NCBI RefSeq assembly: GCF_002205645.1 | Contig: NZ_NIOF01000010.1 | Span: forward strand, 186,001-250,000 | Length of the DNA stretch: 64,000 bases | Reading direction: 5' to 3' | Origin: Roseateles aquatilis | GTDB lineage: Bacteria; Pseudomonadota; Gammaproteobacteria; Burkholderiales; Burkholderiaceae_C | Part shown: one piece after another, positions 63,243-64,000 of the stretch | Numbering within the stretch: the stretch's first letter is position 1 | How the letters are laid out: each line of letters opens with the position of its first letter | Notes under the pieces: generated by a model | What the model was told of the DNA's origin: nothing | The model's input: only the letters and a program-made list of their open reading frames with translations | The model's database searches: none | Program-made: the position numbers and the translations under genes

Positions 63243-64000
63243 ATGAATCACAAGACCGAGACAAGCTCGGCGTCGTCCGCGGGGACGACGTCGGTGCGAT
63301 GGACCCTGACCGCCAAGGGCGCGGACCTGGCGACTTCCACCCGCTTCGCCGCGCAGGCGGACCTGTCGCTGCAGCCCGCGGCGGCCTTCGCGGCCGACGC
63401 GGCGAGGGCCGGCATGCCCCGGCTGGTGGTGAACAGCCGCCGCCGCTTCCAGCGCATCGAGGGCTTCGGCGGCGCCTTCACCGAGGCTGCCGCCGCGACC
63501 TGGCGGCAGTTGCCGCCGGCGGAGGCGGACGCGCTGCTGCGCGCCTACTTCGACGTGAATGCCGGCCATGGCTACACGTTCAATCGCGTGCACATGAACA
63601 GCTGCGATTTCTCGCTGGGCAACTACGCGCATGCGGACGTGCCGGGCGACGAGGCGCTGGAACACTTCAACATCGACCGCGACCGCCAGGCGCTGCTGCC
63701 GATGATCAAGGCCGCGCAGCAGATCGCGCCCGGCCCGATGAAGCTGCTGGTCTCGCCGTGGAGTCCGCCCGCGTGGATGAAGACCAACGGGCAGATGAAC
63801 GGCGGCGGCAAGCTGCTGCCGCGGCATGCCAGCGCCTGGGCGCAGTGCTACGTGCGCTTCATCCAGGCCTATGAGGCCGAGGGCGTGCCGGTCTGGGGCG
63901 TGTCGGTCCAGAACGAGCCCGACGCGGTGCAGCGCTGGGACTCCTGCGTGTACAGCGCCGAGGAGGAACGCGACTTCGTCCGCGATCACCTCGGCCCCGC
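63243..64000 (+). CDS. Glycoside hydrolase family 30 enzyme, N-terminal part (cut by the window edge)
   Basis: The first 252 codons of a GH30-type glycosidase (glucosylceramidase-like family; retaining, beta-glucosidase or beta-1,6-glucanase among known activities). RIEGFGGAFTEAAAATW, the RVHMNSCDFSLGNYAH segment, LLVSPWSPPAWMKTNGQMNGG and the acid/base region VSVQNEPDAVQRWDSC (catalytic Glu in NEP) are all present. No signal peptide is evident in the first residues, so it may be cytoplasmic. The 3' end with the nucleophile lies outside. The start ATG follows AGAGAGCCGGAGC. Confidence 0.9.
   Translation, partial: MNHKTETSSASSAGTTSVRWTLTAKGADLATSTRFAAQADLSLQPAAAFAADAARAGMPRLVVNSRRRFQRIEGFGGAFTEAAAATWRQLPPAEADALLRAYFDVNAGHGYTFNRVHMNSCDFSLGNYAHADVPGDEALEHFNIDRDRQALLPMIKAAQQIAPGPMKLLVSPWSPPAWMKTNGQMNGGGKLLPRHASAWAQCYVRFIQAYEAEGVPVWGVSVQNEPDAVQRWDSCVYSAEEERDFVRDHLGP

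Overview
The window is very G+C-rich, densely coding DNA with no tRNA, rRNA, CRISPR array or prophage that I can see. It looks like the chromosome of a betaproteobacterium of the order Burkholderiales, most likely the Roseateles/Mitsuaria/Rubrivivax/Leptothrix group. The grounds are gene families typical of that order: a Bug/TctC-type binding protein, ResB/CcsA (system II) cytochrome c maturation, MsrPQ, a DUF1631 protein, a type 2 secreted PHB depolymerase, and groESL behind a CIRCE (HrcA) operator. The genus is inferred.

Layout. 1-6.8 kb: the end of a membrane sensor gene, a Cys-rich CWC protein, a malonate operon (malonyl-CoA decarboxylase, Bug binding protein, malonyl-CoA synthetase; minus strand) and a divergent sigma-54 activator. 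6.9-16.7 kb (plus): a chemoreceptor, then a branched-chain-type ABC importer interrupted by a secreted PHB depolymerase and closed by an alpha/beta hydrolase; together these suggest uptake of PHB breakdown products. 16.7-18.5 kb (minus): two tandem copies of an unrecognised two-gene module (70-aa ribbon-helix-helix-like protein plus small membrane protein) with a conserved upstream block, then a stand-alone receiver protein. 18.8-24.5 kb: a double-length UvrA with four nucleotide-binding domains. 24.5-34.6 kb: a VOC protein, small secreted and membrane proteins, an S9 peptidase, an M48 lipoprotein protease, UPF0149 and DUF808 proteins, a thioredoxin-like protein and a transposase-like RAYT protein with an altered HUH motif. 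34.7-40.1 kb: glmU with a terminator-like hairpin against its start codon, a DUF4136 lipoprotein, ttcA, and a fusion of an FAD oxidoreductase with dihydroneopterin aldolase.

40.1-46.4 kb (minus): a periplasmic redox block of msrQ, msrP, ccsA, resB and a dihaem cytochrome c. 46.4-54.9 kb: engB with a long extension, a PlpD-like patatin transporter, a DUF1631 protein and groEL/groES with terminator, promoter and CIRCE operator. 55-59.7 kb: a LysE exporter, a molybdopterin-fold protein, a DUF2325 protein, a di-Mop molbindin, a methyltransferase and a spore-coat-U pilin-like protein. 59.9-64 kb: an Lrp/AsnC regulator divergent from a three-domain fusion (cysteine desulfurase, metallo-beta-lactamase hydrolase, rhodanese), a YnfA membrane protein and the start of a GH30 glycosidase behind a perfect LacI-type palindrome.

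The strongest candidates for undescribed biology are the desulfurase-hydrolase-rhodanese fusion with its divergent regulator (about 60-62.7 kb), the duplicated two-gene module (16.7-17.9 kb), the FAD-FolB fusion (38.7-40.1 kb) and the PHB depolymerase inside an importer operon (9-16.7 kb).
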